Counted from the stretch's first letter, positions 1 to 8,693 are shown. The stretch: 64,000 nt of DNA from Rhodospirillaceae bacterium (GCA_002724395.1 PBOR01000022.1:16292-80291); one strand, 5' to 3'. A program made the numbers and translations. Notes: generated from the letters alone by a model not told the origin.

Positions 1-567
1 AATACGTCTGCAGAAGTCAAAGCCGAAGCTGATGTGTGTTGCACATCGGGAAATGCAGTTAGAGTGGTTGAAGGTTTGGGAGTTGATAGAGTCATTTTCA
101 TTCCAGACGAATACCTCGCCAAGCATGTGGCCGGCCAAACAAACAAGGTTGAGATCATCGCCTGGAAGGGTCATTGCGAAGTCCATGAGCGTTTCACCGC
201 AGATGAAATTAAAGACTACCGTAAAGGCTTTGAGGGCCTCGTAGTCATTGCACACCCAGAATGCCCACCCGATGTTTTGGGTGAAGCGGACTTCGTGGGT
301 TCTACTGCTGGAATGATCGATTATGTAGGAGATAGTCGTCCATCAAAAGTCCTTATGGTTACCGAATGCTCTATGAGCGATAACGTGGCAGCCGAGTATC
401 CCGAGTTAGAATTCGTGAGACCGTGTAATCTATGTCCACATATGAAACAAATTACACTGCCAAAAATCCTGACGTCCCTCGAAACTCTTTCGCCGAGCAT
501 TGAAGTCGACCCTGTTGTGGCAGATCGCGCCCGACAATCAGTCGAACGTATGCTCGAATTGAGCTAG
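1..567 (+). CDS. nadA: Quinolinate synthase NadA (5'-truncated by window edge)
   Basis: This is the C-terminal part of quinolinate synthase, the [4Fe-4S] enzyme that condenses iminoaspartate with dihydroxyacetone phosphate in de novo NAD synthesis. The reading frame is open from base 1, and the start lies upstream of the window. Visible NadA signatures are [11 protein letters not shown] followed by CTSGNA, then HPECP, then CNLCPHMK near the C-terminus; the Cys residues in these three motifs match the family's cluster ligands. It ends with TAG and is followed 23 nt later by nadC on the same strand, so the two are probably co-transcribed. No nadB lies between them; it may sit upstream, out of view. 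Confidence 0.95.
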   Translation, partial: NTSAEVKAEADVCCTSGNAVRVVEGLGVDRVIFIPDEYLAKHVAGQTNKVEIIAWKGHCEVHERFTADEIKDYRKGFEGLVVIAHPECPPDVLGEADFVGSTAGMIDYVGDSRPSKVLMVTECSMSDNVAAEYPELEFVRPCNLCPHMKQITLPKILTSLETLSPSIEVDPVVADRARQSVERMLELS

Positions 568-590
568 CGCTGGCAATCGGCAACAAACCC

Positions 591-1454
591 ATGCCGACCA
601 GTATCCCGCCCCTCCCGCTCGTTTTATATGAAAAACAAGTACGCCTAGCGCTCGAAGAAGACCTTGGCAGGGCTGGTGATATAACAACCGATGCAATTAT
701 TGATTCGGAAGAACACAGTAATGCGCATTTCGTCGCTCGCCAAGATGGTGTGATAGCCGGTCTCGATTTAGCTGCATTGACCTTTTCTCTGCTCGATACA
801 AACGCAAGGCTCAATAAAACTGCAGCCGATGGCGCATGCGTCAGATCTGGCGATCTGATTGCTACCGTAACCGGAACTACTCGTGCTTTGTTAATGGGCG
901 AACGGACGGCGCTCAATTTCCTTGGGCGATTGTGTGGCATCGCAACCGCGACAGCTGAAATGGTATCGGCCGTCGCGGCATATGAAACCGATATTGTATG
1001 TACTCGCAAAACTACGCCAGGACATCGCATTTTGGAAAAGTATGCGGTGCGCGTCGGCGGCGGTATCAACCATCGTTTTGGGCTGGATGACGCAATGCTG
1101 ATTAAAGATAATCATGTGATTGCCGCTGGTGGAATAGTCCCTGCACTTCAGCGCGCACGTGCAGCGGTTGGACATCTGGTGAAAATAGAAATCGAGGTCG
1201 ACACGTTAGACCAATTAGATAATGTACTAAGATTACATCCAAATGGGGCGGATGTTGTGATGTTGGATAATTTTTCCGCCGCCGAAGTAAAAGAGGCTGT
1301 GAAACGTATTAACGGTCGCCTACTCACAGAGATTTCCGGTGGTATCACATTGTCGAGCGTCGCCGAATTAGCAGCAGCGGGCGCAGATCTGATTTCATCT
1401 GGGGCCCTAACCCATAGCGTCAAAACGCTCGATATCGGCCTAGACTTCGACTAA
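591..1454 (+). CDS. nadC: Nicotinate-nucleotide pyrophosphorylase (quinolinate phosphoribosyltransferase) NadC
   Basis: A 287-residue protein, full length for NadC, which converts quinolinate and PRPP to nicotinate mononucleotide, CO2 and pyrophosphate. Family landmarks are the N-terminal ALEEDLGRAGDIT segment, RTALNFLGRLCG, the substrate-binding CTRKTTPGHR, then GGGINHRFGLDDAMLIKDNH, DVVMLDNF and the C-terminal SGGI and ISSGALTHS barrel motifs. The ATG at 591 gives the usual short N-terminal extension; no strong ribosome-binding site is visible, which fits coupling to nadA 23 nt upstream. Confidence 0.96.
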   Translation: MPTSIPPLPLVLYEKQVRLALEEDLGRAGDITTDAIIDSEEHSNAHFVARQDGVIAGLDLAALTFSLLDTNARLNKTAADGACVRSGDLIATVTGTTRALLMGERTALNFLGRLCGIATATAEMVSAVAAYETDIVCTRKTTPGHRILEKYAVRVGGGINHRFGLDDAMLIKDNHVIAAGGIVPALQRARAAVGHLVKIEIEVDTLDQLDNVLRLHPNGADVVMLDNFSAAEVKEAVKRINGRLLTEISGGITLSSVAELAAAGADLISSGALTHSVKTLDIGLDFD

Positions 1455-1638
1455 CTCAAAAAAAAAATTAAGTAGTTTATTAGTCCTACCCTAGGAACTC
1501 GTATGTGGTGCAGCTGAGCCGTTAAAGAGCCTGACAACTTGCTTGTAAAACACAATATGGGTGCGATGACTAACCAGCGCATTCTCAAAATTCCATTCAC
1601 CTATGAGGGCAAGCTGAAAGCCATCATTTAAATTCGAG

Positions 1639-1682
1639 GTGCGATTAAATACAGACTATCATAAATCAAGACTGAATCGCAC
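1639..1682. repeat. Inverted repeat downstream of the usp gene
   Basis: GTGCGATT (1639-1646) and AATCGCAC (1675-1682) are perfect 8-nt complementary arms separated by 28 nt. The element lies about 40 nt beyond the stop codon of the minus-strand usp gene, so it could form a 3' stem-loop on that transcript, but no T-run follows in either direction. The rest of the 1455-1720 gap holds no recognisable gene; a 21-codon reading frame at 1566-1631 is too short to support. Confidence 0.35.
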
Positions 1683-1720
1683 GCCCGGAGGCAATATATC
1701 GTTATAGGTTAAAATTAAGC

Positions 1721-2590
1721 CTAGTTGGCCATCAAAACCGGAATTTCCGAGTTCCACAGAATATAATCAGTCGCACCTCCAAATATCATTTGCCGGATAC
1801 GGCTCTGTGTATAGGCCCCTTTGACTAACAAATCTGAACCAATTTGTTTTGCTTCGTCCAAAAAAACCTTGCCGGGACTCTCCTTGGAACGGTCCACGTG
1901 TTTATAATCTAAGTCAATTTCAATGCCATTACGTTCAAGCTGACCAGCCAATGCTTGAGCACTAGGACCTGGTACACCAAAATCCTCAATCGTGATGATC
2001 GTGACCTTCTTTGCACGGTTAATAAAGGGCATACTAAAGGCAATAGTGCGCGCGGTTTCTGTGCTTCCATTCCAAGCAATCGCTATGTGCTCGTCTAATT
2101 TTGTAGGCGAATTCGGAGGTGCAATCAGAATAGGTTTTCCGCCTTCAAACAGCGCTGCCTCAAGAATACTCATCGCGGCTATATTAGCACCTTTCTTCGG
2201 CCGAGCTACCACAGTTAAATCAAATACTCGGCTGCGACCACCTACAATCTCTGAATTCGGCGACTCTTCTTCAACCCAATTAGCCTGAGGCGTATTTTGC
2301 GGCAATTGAGGCTCACCCAAAGGGATATTATTATCTGCCATGAATTCTTTAAACTGTTTATGTACCTGTTCACGCCGGTCACGGTCTTGTTGCTCTACGC
2401 TTTCCACAAGCTCTGGCGTCGTCACTACCAAGCCTTCACCGGCCACCATCATCGCACTAGCTGCGGTCGGCTGATAATAAAGGCCTTCGATATAACTCCC
2501 AAAAAGTTTTGCCGTAAGCAACGCGGTATGAAGGATTGCGTCTAATCCATCGCTTTCCTCGATAGGTACTAATATAGTCTTCATTGTCAT
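1721..2590 (-). CDS. Tandem-domain universal stress protein
   Basis: About 289 residues made of two UspA-like domains: MKTILVPIEES starts the first, and EHIAIAWNGSTETART starts the second. The second domain ends with a nucleotide-loop-like stretch (KGAYTQSRIRQMIFGGATD) before an EIPVLM C-terminus typical of the family. Usp proteins are cytosolic, ATP- or AMP-binding stress proteins whose exact roles vary. I chose the ATG at 2590 over one eight codons upstream because AGGGGA lies 6-7 nt before it. The gene is monocistronic, with about 320 nt of non-coding sequence upstream. Confidence 0.85.
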   Translation of the reverse strand: MTMKTILVPIEESDGLDAILHTALLTAKLFGSYIEGLYYQPTAASAMMVAGEGLVVTTPELVESVEQQDRDRREQVHKQFKEFMADNNIPLGEPQLPQNTPQANWVEEESPNSEIVGGRSRVFDLTVVARPKKGANIAAMSILEAALFEGGKPILIAPPNSPTKLDEHIAIAWNGSTETARTIAFSMPFINRAKKVTIITIEDFGVPGPSAQALAGQLERNGIEIDLDYKHVDRSKESPGKVFLDEAKQIGSDLLVKGAYTQSRIRQMIFGGATDYILWNSEIPVLMAN

Positions 2591-2912
2591 CACATTTCCC
2601 CTATCCGCGTCCATAAACTGTAATGCTAGATAAAACTTTAGCGTATCCCTTAGTGTTGGTCACGCAGAAGCTGACCTCTTTATAACTACTTACTCGTCAA
2701 GCGTTCACATTCTGCGCTCAGTAAAAAATAGCCTCTGCCGTCTTCAAGCGCTGTAATTTGTCTCACATGAAAAAGTCGAAGCGTTTTCTTATCTGGGTTG
2801 ACTTAGCGTTATTCAAAAAAGGATATTTGCCAAAACGCAAACAGCTAGGAACGTCTGAATCGTTTGTACCGGCGTTTGCCGAATCTTGTCTTTCTTCAGG
2901 CCTGCAGGCAAC
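2591..2912. other. Intergenic region between usp and cutA
   Basis: About 320 bp without a supportable gene. It must hold the usp promoter (leftward), but no convincing -35/-10 pair stands out. A 10-bp palindrome, GCCTGCAGGC at 2899-2908, lies next to a second dyad that overlaps the cutA stop codon (2915-2931). Confidence 0.4.
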
Positions 2913-3233
2913 CTACTGAGACGATGTCTCAGTTTTAATCCAGTTCAAAAATGCCAAATTACCCCCCGTTATCGGCCAGTTAACTACACAGGGACATTCA
3001 TAAGAGTGCAAAGATATAACGCGCTCAGTTACGGCTTTGATATTAGCCTTGGTAGTTTTCAGTAACAGCAACACTTCTTGACTTTGCTCGATACTATCTT
3101 TCCAGCGATAAATCGATATCATACCCGGTAATATATTCGCGCATGCTACCAAATGTTCATCGACTAAGGTTTGAGAAATGTTGAACGCCTCTGTTTCATT
3201 CGGCGCAATCACATAAATCATATGGGCAGTCAT
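2913..3233 (-). CDS. cutA: Divalent-cation tolerance protein CutA
   Basis: A 106-residue protein matching the small trimeric, PII-like CutA family. Motifs are ACANILPGMISIYRWKDSI in the middle and SYECPCVV near the C-terminus, the latter equivalent to the family's HPYECP segment. CutA is linked to divalent metal tolerance, but its molecular role is not settled. The start at 3233 is well supported by AAGGGGGA about 5 nt upstream. It is transcribed divergently from a small gene at 3313. Confidence 0.9.
   Translation of the reverse strand: MTAHMIYVIAPNETEAFNISQTLVDEHLVACANILPGMISIYRWKDSIEQSQEVLLLLKTTKANIKAVTERVISLHSYECPCVVNWPITGGNLAFLNWIKTETSSQ
2915..2931. repeat. Perfect dyad overlapping the cutA stop codon region
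   Basis: CTGAGAC, a 3-nt loop, then GTCTCAG form a perfect 7-bp stem covering the last codons of cutA. On the minus strand it lies at the very end of the cutA message, with no T-run after it. It may stabilise the 3' end or be chance. Confidence 0.3.
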
Positions 3234-3312
3234 GCTATCCCCCTTGGCGGCTCCATCATTCTACCATACCATCCACTGGTAATACCGCAGAGACAAGCGG
3301 AAGCAGGAGAAC

Positions 3313-3594
3313 ATGAGTCCAACTATAAAAACGGAACAAAGAGGAAAATACATCGGAAATAGGCGTGTACGTCCAACTCGAGGTCAAATTGACTGGTTGC
3401 GGCAAGGGTTGCAGCAACCAGGAGGGAAACTGCCGCTCTTCGATCATTTTGGGCAGAAAGTAAGTGACCGGACTGTAAAAAGTTGTATTCAGCAGGGCTG
3501 GGCCGAACCCTGGTTTGACAATCCCATAAAACCCGATTGGCTTATTTGCAAACTGACAGATAGCGGACGTAAACTTGCAGAGAACGCAGACTAA
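3313..3594 (+). CDS. Small basic protein of unknown function, possible winged-helix fold
   Basis: A 93-residue protein with a good ribosome-binding site (AGGAG, spacing about 4) before the ATG. It begins with a basic stretch (GNRRVRPTRGQIDWLRQ) followed by helix-rich sequence and a C-terminal KLTDSGRKLAEN, which resembles the T-x-x-G-R-x-L wing segment of MarR/PadR-like winged helices. I do not recognise the family. The resemblance suggests a small DNA-binding protein, but the recognition helix cannot be assigned by eye. It converges on the HAD gene at 3647. Confidence 0.6.
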   Translation: MSPTIKTEQRGKYIGNRRVRPTRGQIDWLRQGLQQPGGKLPLFDHFGQKVSDRTVKSCIQQGWAEPWFDNPIKPDWLICKLTDSGRKLAENAD

Positions 3595-3646
3595 TACGGA
3601 TAATCGCAATGCCCTTTTAATAAATGATGCCCTCTGCGTTTGGCGC

Positions 3647-4330
3647 CTAGAGCGCGGGAAGAAAGTCCAAAACACCACGTAAGTTATTACCCTGATGGTT
3701 CGGTGCGTAACGCGTGTCAAGCATACTATCCGAACTTCGATTGGACCAATAGCAAGCGATACCGTATGACCTTGCGCCAAGCACATCATTGCCGCTTCCA
3801 GCTACGTGTAGCACCTCTTCCGCATTTACATTCAACATACGAATTGGCAGTTCATAGACCGATGGGTGCGGCTTATAAGCGCCAGCGGTTTCAGAAGATA
3901 ATACAATTTCAATATCATCTCCAAACGCGCGCGCGAGTGTATCTAGCATATCCTGATCTCCATTGGAGAGTATGGCAGTTCGATACCCTCGTTGTTTAAC
4001 CTCTGCGACAACTGCGCAAGCCTCTGGCCAGGGCCGGATACTATCCCAGGCAAATACCAATTGCTCTCGAACATCATCCGAAATTTTACGGCCTTTTAGC
4101 CGAAGCACATAATCAAGTGCCTGTCTCGTACATTCTCGGAACGACGTACGCTCTTTACCTAATGAATTACTCGCGGCAGCACGTTCCATCTGTTTAGCTC
4201 GCCAAAGCCGCACAGTAGGGGATGCATCCTCAAGGGACAGATCGAGCAACTCGGAAACTACGGGCGTCATGGTGCCTTGGATATCGATAAGCGCCATATA
4301 CACGTCGAATGTTACCAGTTTAAAAGCCAA
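3647..4330 (-). CDS. HAD-superfamily hydrolase, haloacid-dehalogenase type II-like
   Basis: A 227-residue protein with the HAD layout: motif I FDVYMALID at residues 8-16, motif II AILSNGD, motif III Lys in YKPHPSVYEL, and motif IV HVAGSGNDVLGA. The order and length match L-2-haloacid dehalogenases and related phosphatases. Motif I departs from the usual D-x-Y-G-T-L, with Met-Ala replacing Gly-Thr, so the activity is uncertain. The start is a TTG with GGAG 9 nt upstream, only 2 nt after the stop of the ceramidase-like gene, suggesting translational coupling. Confidence 0.78.
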   Translation of the reverse strand: MAFKLVTFDVYMALIDIQGTMTPVVSELLDLSLEDASPTVRLWRAKQMERAAASNSLGKERTSFRECTRQALDYVLRLKGRKISDDVREQLVFAWDSIRPWPEACAVVAEVKQRGYRTAILSNGDQDMLDTLARAFGDDIEIVLSSETAGAYKPHPSVYELPIRMLNVNAEEVLHVAGSGNDVLGARSYGIACYWSNRSSDSMLDTRYAPNHQGNNLRGVLDFLPAL

Positions 4331-4332
4331 GA

Positions 4333-5118
4333 CTAATTTCTCCGCCCAATACGCGACTTCAGCATCAAGATAACCGTGAAGACCGCCATCGACGCTACTA
4401 GATGCTTGAGAGAGTGCCCACTAACGACACCACCTAATAAGGCATAAATCGAATGGTCCAGCACTTCCAATATTTTTGCAAGAACATACCAGCCGACCAT
4501 TAAAAGCATGTGTTTTGTAGTAGTGTAATGGGATTTCGGAAATAGCCAACAAAGCAACGGCAACGTTATGATTGGATAAATCTGCACCAACGCATAAAAG
4601 CGCAGATCGCCCCCTTGCCCGATATGGCTTAAATCCCACAACAAGCTTCCACTAGCGAACACTATTAAAGAGGGCATAAAGCAAAAAACCCCCATTTTTT
4701 GACCTATACGATCCGCAAGAAAAGCCGCAAAAAGTCCCATGAATGCGATCGCGATGGGTACCCGGTCCCAAAAGAGGGGGCCATTTGCCGGCGCCCAGTG
4801 ATAATAGCTAGAACCAATTGTGATTGCGCTAACCGCGCCAAAAAAAATCACATAGGGCACAGCGTGGTATCTAGTTTCAAAGATAGTTCGTCCACTGGAT
4901 CCAAATACGAGCCATAGCCCCATCAGTCCGAAAATACCAAAAGGCAGATTTGACACTACATCACTAAAGTTTGGGATACCCCATATTGATCTTCGGGCTG
5001 CAAATTTATGATAGTTGGGGTCCACTGGTAAGGGCTCCAACAAAAGAGCACCCACCATGAGCACTATTAAAATACCGACTAGAATACTGATCTTCTCTTT
5101 ATTCAATAATGATTTCAT
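4333..5118 (-). CDS. Ceramidase-like integral membrane hydrolase (CREST superfamily)
   Basis: A 261-residue polytopic protein with about seven hydrophobic segments. It carries the pattern of the alkaline ceramidase/CREST family: GIPNFSDVVSNLPF near the N-terminus, SSYYHWAPANGPLFWDR (conserved Ser, His and Asp), and SGHSLKHLVA near the C-terminus (paired His). In this superfamily these residues form a metal-dependent amide hydrolase site in the membrane. The substrate cannot be read from the sequence. It lies upstream of, and close to, the HAD gene and downstream of tRNA-Pro. Confidence 0.75.
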   Translation of the reverse strand: MKSLLNKEKISILVGILIVLMVGALLLEPLPVDPNYHKFAARRSIWGIPNFSDVVSNLPFGIFGLMGLWLVFGSSGRTIFETRYHAVPYVIFFGAVSAITIGSSYYHWAPANGPLFWDRVPIAIAFMGLFAAFLADRIGQKMGVFCFMPSLIVFASGSLLWDLSHIGQGGDLRFYALVQIYPIITLPLLCWLFPKSHYTTTKHMLLMVGWYVLAKILEVLDHSIYALLGGVVSGHSLKHLVASMAVFTVILMLKSRIGRRN

Positions 5119-5178
5119 GGTCGTTAGAATACTTTGGGCAGCCTCCTGAGAAAATACGACTTGCGCCCTCTGAGGCTA

Positions 5179-5255
5179 TGGTCGGGGCGGCAGGGTTCGA
5201 ACCTGCGACCTTTCGACCCCCAGTCGAATGCGCTACCAGACTGCGCCACGCCCCG
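5179..5255 (-). tRNA. tRNA-Pro (anticodon GGG)
   Basis: Read on the minus strand, this is a complete 77-nt cloverleaf. It has a 7-bp acceptor stem (CGGGGCG with CGCCCCG), a D-arm with GGTAGC, an anticodon stem TTCGA/TCGAA around loop CTGGGGG giving anticodon GGG, a T-arm GCAGGTTCGAACCCTGC, discriminator A and a genome-encoded CCA end (5179-5181). It reads CCC and CCU codons. Confidence 0.95.
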
Positions 5256-5362
5256 ATCAACATCGCCGAAAAAGTTCTTTGCTTAGACGGTTGTACTCTA
5301 CAGGCGGGGTTTAACAACAGCAATGACAGATAACAATTAAACGCTTGGACAATTAAAATTAT

Positions 5363-5833
5363 CTAACGTTCTATACCTTCCCGAATCGTTTGGAGGTCCT
5401 TTAACACGGCCTCGAGAGCGCGGCGTTTCTCTGCCCCTATACCGTTTGGATCAATCTCAGTTTTTATCACAGCAGAGGACTGTAAAGACTCTGGGCCGGC
5501 CCCATGTTGAATGGTCGGATGCACCACCAAATCCTCTTCGCAAGACGCCTGCCTTGCTTGTAGTAAAACCGTTCGCATGCCCTTTTCGCCTAATAGCCGC
5601 TGGACGCCTCGAATTGTATAACCATCGTCATAAAGGAGAGAACGAATGTGCTTTAATAGCGCCACGTCGTCTGGGCGGTAGTAACGTCGACCACCGCCGC
5701 GCTTCATCGGTTTAACTTGATTAAATTTAGTTTCCCAAAAGCGCAGTACATGCTGAGGCACATCGATATCATCAGAAACTTCACTAATTGTACGGAAAGC
5801 TTCTGCCGATTTACCACCGACCTTATTGATCAT
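5363..5833 (-). CDS. MerR-family regulator downstream of ihfA
   Basis: About 156 residues with an N-terminal MerR-type winged helix: [22 protein letters not shown] followed by [20 protein letters not shown] and [11 protein letters not shown]. It lacks the cysteines of metal-sensing MerR proteins, and its C-terminal half is a variable helical tail. This MerR gene follows ihfA in many alphaproteobacteria; the target is unknown to me. Its ATG at 5833 lies 2 nt after the ihfA TAG; a GTG one codon earlier overlaps that stop, so the two genes are coupled. Confidence 0.85.
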   Translation of the reverse strand: MINKVGGKSAEAFRTISEVSDDIDVPQHVLRFWETKFNQVKPMKRGGGRRYYRPDDVALLKHIRSLLYDDGYTIRGVQRLLGEKGMRTVLLQARQASCEEDLVVHPTIQHGAGPESLQSSAVIKTEIDPNGIGAEKRRALEAVLKDLQTIREGIER

Positions 5834-5835
5834 CA

Positions 5836-6222
5836 CTAGACGTTAGAGCCGCCAGAACCCTGATCACCAAATGACGGTGGAGATGTTGTAGACGGCGCGG
5901 TTTCAACCGCGCGCTGAAGGCGATCTTGATAGCCGTCATCAATGACTTTTTTCAGAACATGGCTTGGGCGAAACACCAAAACTCGGCGCGGCAAAATAGG
6001 CACTTCCTCTCCGGTCTTTGGGTTACGACCAACTCGCTGGCTTTTCTGACGCACGAAAAAACTGCCAAAAGATGATATCTTCACCATCTCATCGCGCATT
6101 AGTGCATCAGAAATTTCACCCAAAACAGATTCGACCAAATCCGCAGATTCATTTCGCGACAATCCAACCTCTTGATAAACAGCTTCTGTGAGCTCAGCAC
6201 GTGTCACGGTGTCGTCTGTCAT
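5836..6222 (-). CDS. ihfA: Integration host factor alpha subunit
   Basis: A 128-residue HU/IHF-family DNA-bending protein. [19 protein letters not shown] at the N-terminus and [20 protein letters not shown] in the beta arm match IHF-alpha. Its heterodimer sharply bends DNA at replication, recombination and promoter sites. The frame is open further upstream, but the ATG at 6222, preceded by a purine-rich GGGGGGTAAA, gives the family's normal start. It lies 130 nt after fabH, with a terminator-like hairpin in the gap, so it may have its own promoter. Confidence 0.9.
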   Translation of the reverse strand: MTDDTVTRAELTEAVYQEVGLSRNESADLVESVLGEISDALMRDEMVKISSFGSFFVRQKSQRVGRNPKTGEEVPILPRRVLVFRPSHVLKKVIDDGYQDRLQRAVETAPSTTSPPSFGDQGSGGSNV

Positions 6223-6307
6223 TTTACCCCCCCCTTTTTTCGCACTCCACCAACACCATAGCGTAGCGGGCACCGAAAGCGTAGTCAATTACTTAACTAT
6301 AGGAAAA

Positions 6308-6327
6308 TGCCTAAAAGTCTTTAGGCA
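6308..6327 (-). terminator. Terminator-like hairpin after fabH
   Basis: A perfect 8-bp stem, TGCCTAAA with TTTAGGCA, around a 4-nt loop, lies 25 nt beyond the fabH stop. On the minus strand it is followed by a short TTTT. This would separate the rpmF-plsX-fabH transcript from ihfA-merR, at least partly. The T-run is short, so efficiency is uncertain. Confidence 0.55.
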
Positions 6328-6352
6328 ACAAGAATATAGGACTTTCTTGATC

Positions 6353-7324
6353 CTACCAACGAACAAGCGCCGAACCCCATGTGAAGCCGCCACCCATCGC
6401 CGTTAGGGATATTAAATCACCCGAACAAAAACGGCCCTTAGACTCTGCATCCGCTAAAGCTAACGGTATAGTTGCAGCCGAGGTATTCGCCTGTTGATCG
6501 ACGGTAACTATAATCTTTGATTTTTCGATAGAAAGTTTCTTTGCTACACTATCCATAATACGCATATTAGCTTGGTGGGGAACAAGCCAATCAACATCAC
6601 CAATCAAAAAACCGTTTCTTGAAAGAGACGTCTCTACCGCTTCAGCCATCCGCACAGCAGCGTGTTTGAATACTTCCCGCCCTTCCATTTTGACAACGCC
6701 GGCTTTGCCGTTAGTCGAAGGGCCACCATCAGTGCATAAATGCTCGTAATAATCACCATCAGCATAGATATGTGTCGACAAAACACCTCTGTCGGTATTC
6801 TGTCCATCGCCATCCTCTGTTCCCAACACAACAGCCCCAGCACCATCACCAAATAAGACGCACGTGCCACGGTCGTTCCAATCAACAATGCGGCTAAAAC
6901 ATTCCGATCCGATTAGCAGCGCTTTATTGGCTTGGCCAAGGCGCAACATATTATCCGTTGTATTCAGCGCATAGATAAACCCCGAACATGCTGCTTGAAC
7001 ATCGAACGCGGCGCCCTGTTTGATACCCAATTTGGACTGCACGCGGGTTGCAACGGCTGGGAAGGTATTATCTGGTGTCGCCGTCGCTACGATAACTAGA
7101 TCAATCTCACTGGCATCAAGCGAAGCCCGCTTCAAGGCAACTTTTGCAGCCTCTATCGCCAAATCAGATGTATTTTCATCCTCAAAAGCGATATGACGCT
7201 GACGAATACCCGTCCGCTGCGTTATCCATTCATCGGAGGTATCAAGGCGGTTAGCAAGATCGTCGTTGGTAACGATCTTCTCAGGAAGGTAAGAACCACA
7301 TCCCAAAAAAACTGAACGCCTCAT
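6353..7324 (-). CDS. fabH: 3-oxoacyl-ACP synthase III
   Basis: A 323-residue ketoacyl-ACP synthase III that starts fatty acid synthesis by condensing acetyl-CoA with malonyl-ACP. The Cys-His-Asn triad is visible in AACSGFIYAL, VPHQANMRI and QQANTSAAT. RTGIRQRH near the N-terminus and GDGAGAVVL are further family motifs. I chose the ATG at 7324 (MRRSVFLGCG), 1 nt after the plsX stop, rather than an upstream ATG lying inside plsX. It is the third gene of a ribosome and lipid operon. Confidence 0.95.
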   Translation of the reverse strand: MRRSVFLGCGSYLPEKIVTNDDLANRLDTSDEWITQRTGIRQRHIAFEDENTSDLAIEAAKVALKRASLDASEIDLVIVATATPDNTFPAVATRVQSKLGIKQGAAFDVQAACSGFIYALNTTDNMLRLGQANKALLIGSECFSRIVDWNDRGTCVLFGDGAGAVVLGTEDGDGQNTDRGVLSTHIYADGDYYEHLCTDGGPSTNGKAGVVKMEGREVFKHAAVRMAEAVETSLSRNGFLIGDVDWLVPHQANMRIMDSVAKKLSIEKSKIIVTVDQQANTSAATIPLALADAESKGRFCSGDLISLTAMGGGFTWGSALVRW

Positions 7325-7325
7325 T

Positions 7326-8375
7326 TTAGCTAACCGCTGCCTTGTTTGCCGATGCTTCATTGCCATCCAACAAATCAAAATCAGTTGCAATCATATCGAG
7401 AAATTCATTAGACACAAGGTCGGCGGCCACTTCAATTGCACTCGCAAAACCAAAATCGTCAGTCCCGCCATGGCTTTTTACAACGATGCCATTCAACCCG
7501 AGCAACATAGCACCATTATATCTGCGCGGATCCGTTCGTTTCCGAAGGTTCTCAATTTCCCTTTTTGCCAACAAATATCCAGTCTTTGCGACCAAACTGC
7601 TACCAAATGCATCTTTAAGAAACCCTGCATAGAGCTTGATCATTCCTTCCGCAGTCTTCAAGGCGACATTGCCGGTAAACCCATCCGTTACAACCACATC
7701 AACAGAGCCCGCAGCTATATCATCGCCTTCTATAAAACCAACAAATTCGCCAGGCAGATCTGCTCCTCGCAGTATCGCAGCAGCTTCGCGAATTTCTTCA
7801 TGACCCTTTTGATCTTCTACACCAACATTGAGCAGACCAATTGTCGGTGTCTCTATTCCCAGTGCTGTTCGAGCGAACACCTCACCCATCACCGCAAACT
7901 GCACCAAGTTATTAGCATCGCACTGCAGATTTGCACCTAAATCCAACATACAGCTTTCGCCGCTACGCGTTGGATAAAAAGAGGTTATTGCCGGACGATC
8001 AATCCCAGGCAGCATCTTTAAGACGAACTTTGCAATCGCCATCAAAGCACCTGTATTACCAGCCGAGACCACGGATGCTGCTTCTCCATCAGCTACAGCA
8101 TTAATTGCCAACCGCATGCTGGAGTTTCGACCAGAACGCAATGCGACAGAAGGTTTTTCACTACTGGAAACTACATCTTCCGTATGACGCATTGTCGTAA
8201 CCGCTGCTAGATTCGGTTGCTCTGCGAGGAGCGGTGCCAACTGGGCTTCATCACCAACCATTAGAAAACGAATATGCGGCAGACGCACCTGCGCTATCGC
8301 CGCACCGCGCACAACCATCTCAGGAGCGTTATCGCCCCCCATGGCGTCCAAAGAGATGACAATACTATCTGACAC
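7326..8375 (-). CDS. plsX: Phosphate acyltransferase PlsX
   Basis: A 349-residue protein that makes acyl-phosphate from acyl-ACP, the first step in phospholipid synthesis in many bacteria. It begins SLDAMGGDNAPE, a PlsX hallmark, and contains SAGNTGALMA, MLDLGAN and DGFTGNVALKTAEG. The start codon is GTG (8373-8375). It sits between rpmF and fabH, the order conserved across proteobacteria. Confidence 0.95.
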   Translation of the reverse strand: MSDSIVISLDAMGGDNAPEMVVRGAAIAQVRLPHIRFLMVGDEAQLAPLLAEQPNLAAVTTMRHTEDVVSSSEKPSVALRSGRNSSMRLAINAVADGEAASVVSAGNTGALMAIAKFVLKMLPGIDRPAITSFYPTRSGESCMLDLGANLQCDANNLVQFAVMGEVFARTALGIETPTIGLLNVGVEDQKGHEEIREAAAILRGADLPGEFVGFIEGDDIAAGSVDVVVTDGFTGNVALKTAEGMIKLYAGFLKDAFGSSLVAKTGYLLAKREIENLRKRTDPRRYNGAMLLGLNGIVVKSHGGTDDFGFASAIEVAADLVSNEFLDMIATDFDLLDGNEASANKAAVS

Positions 8376-8407
8376 GGGTTTGCCGATCCGGCATTATTGC
8401 CGTGATC

Positions 8408-8590
8408 CTAAGCGTTTGCCACTTCGACGACTTCTTTATCGTCATAATAGCCGCACGCCGCGCAGACATGATGCGGTCGCTTTAGCTCACCGCAATTAGG
8501 GCATTCGCCATATGTGGATGCTTTTAACGCATCGTGAGCCCGCCGCATATTGCGCCTAGATTTCGATATTTTACTTTTAGGAACAGCCAT
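8408..8590 (-). CDS. rpmF: 50S ribosomal protein L32
   Basis: A 60-residue protein starting [20 protein letters not shown], with the zinc-ribbon pattern [20 protein letters not shown]. Two CxxC pairs are present, so this is the zinc-binding form of L32. It lies between the DUF177 gene and plsX. Confidence 0.97.
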   Translation of the reverse strand: MAVPKSKISKSRRNMRRAHDALKASTYGECPNCGELKRPHHVCAACGYYDDKEVVEVANA

Positions 8591-8693
8591 GCTGATTCCC
8601 TTTCATAAATTCGTAATTCATTTGGATCGAATTAGCTCGGTTTAATATAGAAAGTCTAGCCCGACAGCAAGTAAAACACCCCGCCTTCTCAGA

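Noticed and set aside
452..1069. Leftward 205-codon reading frame over nadA/nadC
   Set aside because: It is antisense to two clearly coding genes and shows no family motif.
1566..1631. A 21-codon reading frame after nadC
   Set aside because: It is too short, lacks a ribosome-binding site and cannot be told from chance.
3256..3789. Leftward 177-codon reading frame
   Set aside because: It lies across the small gene at 3313 and the end of the HAD gene, and its sequence has no domain pattern; it is a shadow.
5099..5333. Reading frames overlapping the tRNA on both strands
   Set aside because: They run through the tRNA-Pro gene and have no coding support.
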